Made by a program: the position numbers and the translations under genes
Part shown: positions 5,709 to 6,322 of the stretch, piece by piece
Layout of the letters: each line of letters starts with the position of its first letter
How positions within the stretch are numbered: position 1 is the first letter of the stretch
Notes under the pieces: model-generated
Databases searched by the model: none
Seen by the model: the letters and a program-made list of their open reading frames with translations, nothing else
What the model was told of the DNA's origin: nothing
From: an uncultured Alphaproteobacteria bacterium
GTDB taxonomy: Bacteria > Pseudomonadota > Alphaproteobacteria > Reyranellales > Reyranellaceae
Direction: 5' to 3'
Length of the DNA stretch: 6,322 bases
Assembly (NCBI GenBank): GCA_903929895.1
Contig: CAIYWM010000193.1
Coordinates: 1 to 6,322, forward strand

Positions 5709-6322
5709 ATGTCGTTGCTTTCCCTGCGCGACGTGCGCGTGCAGTTCAACACCGCGGGCGGCGTCGTGCGCGCCGTCAACGGCGTCAGCCTCGACCTCGC
5801 CGTCGGCGAAACGCTGGGTCTCGTGGGCGAATCCGGGTGCGGCAAGTCCACGCTCGGCAAGGCGATCATGAAGCTGGTGCCGGTCAGCGGCGGCGAGATC
5901 GTGGTCGAGGGCGTCGACATTGCGCCGCTCAATCGCGAGCAGCTCACCGACATGCGCCGCAAGGTGCAGATGATCTTCCAGGACCCCTATGGCTCGCTGA
6001 ACCCGCGCTCGACCGTGGGGCGCTCGGTGGCCCAGCCGATGGTTCTGGCCGGCTGGAAGCCCGAGGCGACGGCCGAGCGGGTCGAGACCCTGCTGCGCTG
6101 GGTCGGCCTGCCGAGCGACGCCAAGCAGCGCTACCCGCACGAATTCTCCGGTGGCCAGCGCCAGCGCATCGGCATCGCCCGTGCCCTGGCGCTCAGCCCC
6201 AAGCTGATCATTTGCGACGAGCCGGTCTCGGCGCTCGACGTCTCGGTGCGCGCGCAGGTGATCAACCTGCTGGAGGACCTGAAGAGCCAGTTCGGCGTCT
6301 CATATCTGTTCATCAGCCACGA
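5709..6322 (+). CDS. ABC transporter ATP-binding protein, DppF/OppF type, 3' end outside window
   Basis: The first 204 residues are visible and the frame stays open to the right edge. The protein begins MSLLSLRDVRVQFNTAGGVV and is the second, non-identical ATPase of the importer. Walker A is GESGCGKST (40-48), the Q-loop is Q91 in MIFQDPYGSLNPR (88-100, the DppF/OppF form), and the signature is FSGGQRQR (146-153). Walker B is LIICDE (166-171) with catalytic E171, the D-loop is SALD (174-177) and the H-loop is H204. The window ends two bases into the next codon. The missing part should be the C-terminal oligopeptide-transporter extension. The protein is paralogous to the preceding gene product but clearly distinct in sequence, as expected for a Dpp-type heterodimer. 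It lies three bases downstream of that gene with a strong ribosome site. Confidence 0.95.
   Translation, partial: MSLLSLRDVRVQFNTAGGVVRAVNGVSLDLAVGETLGLVGESGCGKSTLGKAIMKLVPVSGGEIVVEGVDIAPLNREQLTDMRRKVQMIFQDPYGSLNPRSTVGRSVAQPMVLAGWKPEATAERVETLLRWVGLPSDAKQRYPHEFSGGQRQRIGIARALALSPKLIICDEPVSALDVSVRAQVINLLEDLKSQFGVSYLFISH

Noticed and set aside
4872..6140. Long reverse-strand open frame (about 422 codons) opposite the two ATPase genes
   Set aside because: It spans two well-supported ATPase genes and their junction, has a low-complexity composition (His, Arg, Asp, Ala) and no family motif; antisense shadow.
1..6322. Mobile element, CRISPR array, tRNA or other RNA gene, or defence system
   Set aside because: No direct or inverted terminal repeats, transposase or integrase motifs, regular repeat-spacer structure or tRNA-like cloverleaf noticed; coding sequence fills nearly everything.

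Overview
The window is a compact, gene-dense, single-strand stretch of GC-rich bacterial DNA. Third codon positions are overwhelmingly G or C. The gene types (a SBP_bac_5 transporter, an MDR dehydrogenase and a PaaI-like thioesterase in one run) and the codon use suggest an alphaproteobacterium of the Rhodospirillales/Hyphomicrobiales sort. That placement is an inference from style, not from a marker gene. All seven genes lie on the + strand and the only non-coding gap of any size is 57 bases, so no stretch over 300 bases lacks a gene.

Layout. At the left edge is the 3' part of a zinc-type/quinone-reductase-type (MDR) dehydrogenase, cut by the window (1-780). It overlaps by four bases (ATGA) a 142-residue hotdog thioesterase of the PaaI type (777-1205). 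After a 57-base gap comes a complete Dpp/Opp-type ABC importer in canonical order: periplasmic binding protein with a twin-arginine-like signal (1263-2867), DppB-type permease (2852-3868), DppC-type permease (3868-4722), DppD-type ATPase (4722-5705) and the start of a DppF-type ATPase (5709 to the right edge, cut just after its H-loop histidine).

How the genes work together. The transporter parts are joined by a 16-base overlap, two TGATG (1-base) overlaps and a 3-base gap, which indicates one mRNA with translational coupling. The binding protein would capture a peptide or another small organic solute in the periplasm, the two permeases form the channel, and the two different ATPases power it. 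The dehydrogenase and thioesterase are coupled to each other and probably share the transcript. This suggests, without proving it, that the imported solute or its CoA derivative is metabolised by these enzymes. The substrate cannot be read from sequence.

I see no mobile element, RNA gene, CRISPR array or evident new defence system. The region looks like an ordinary catabolic/uptake operon. The points most worth a second look are the enzyme-transporter linkage, the short open frame that ends exactly at the binding-protein start, an unusual cysteine in the ABC signature of the first ATPase, and the four-cysteine C-terminus of that ATPase.
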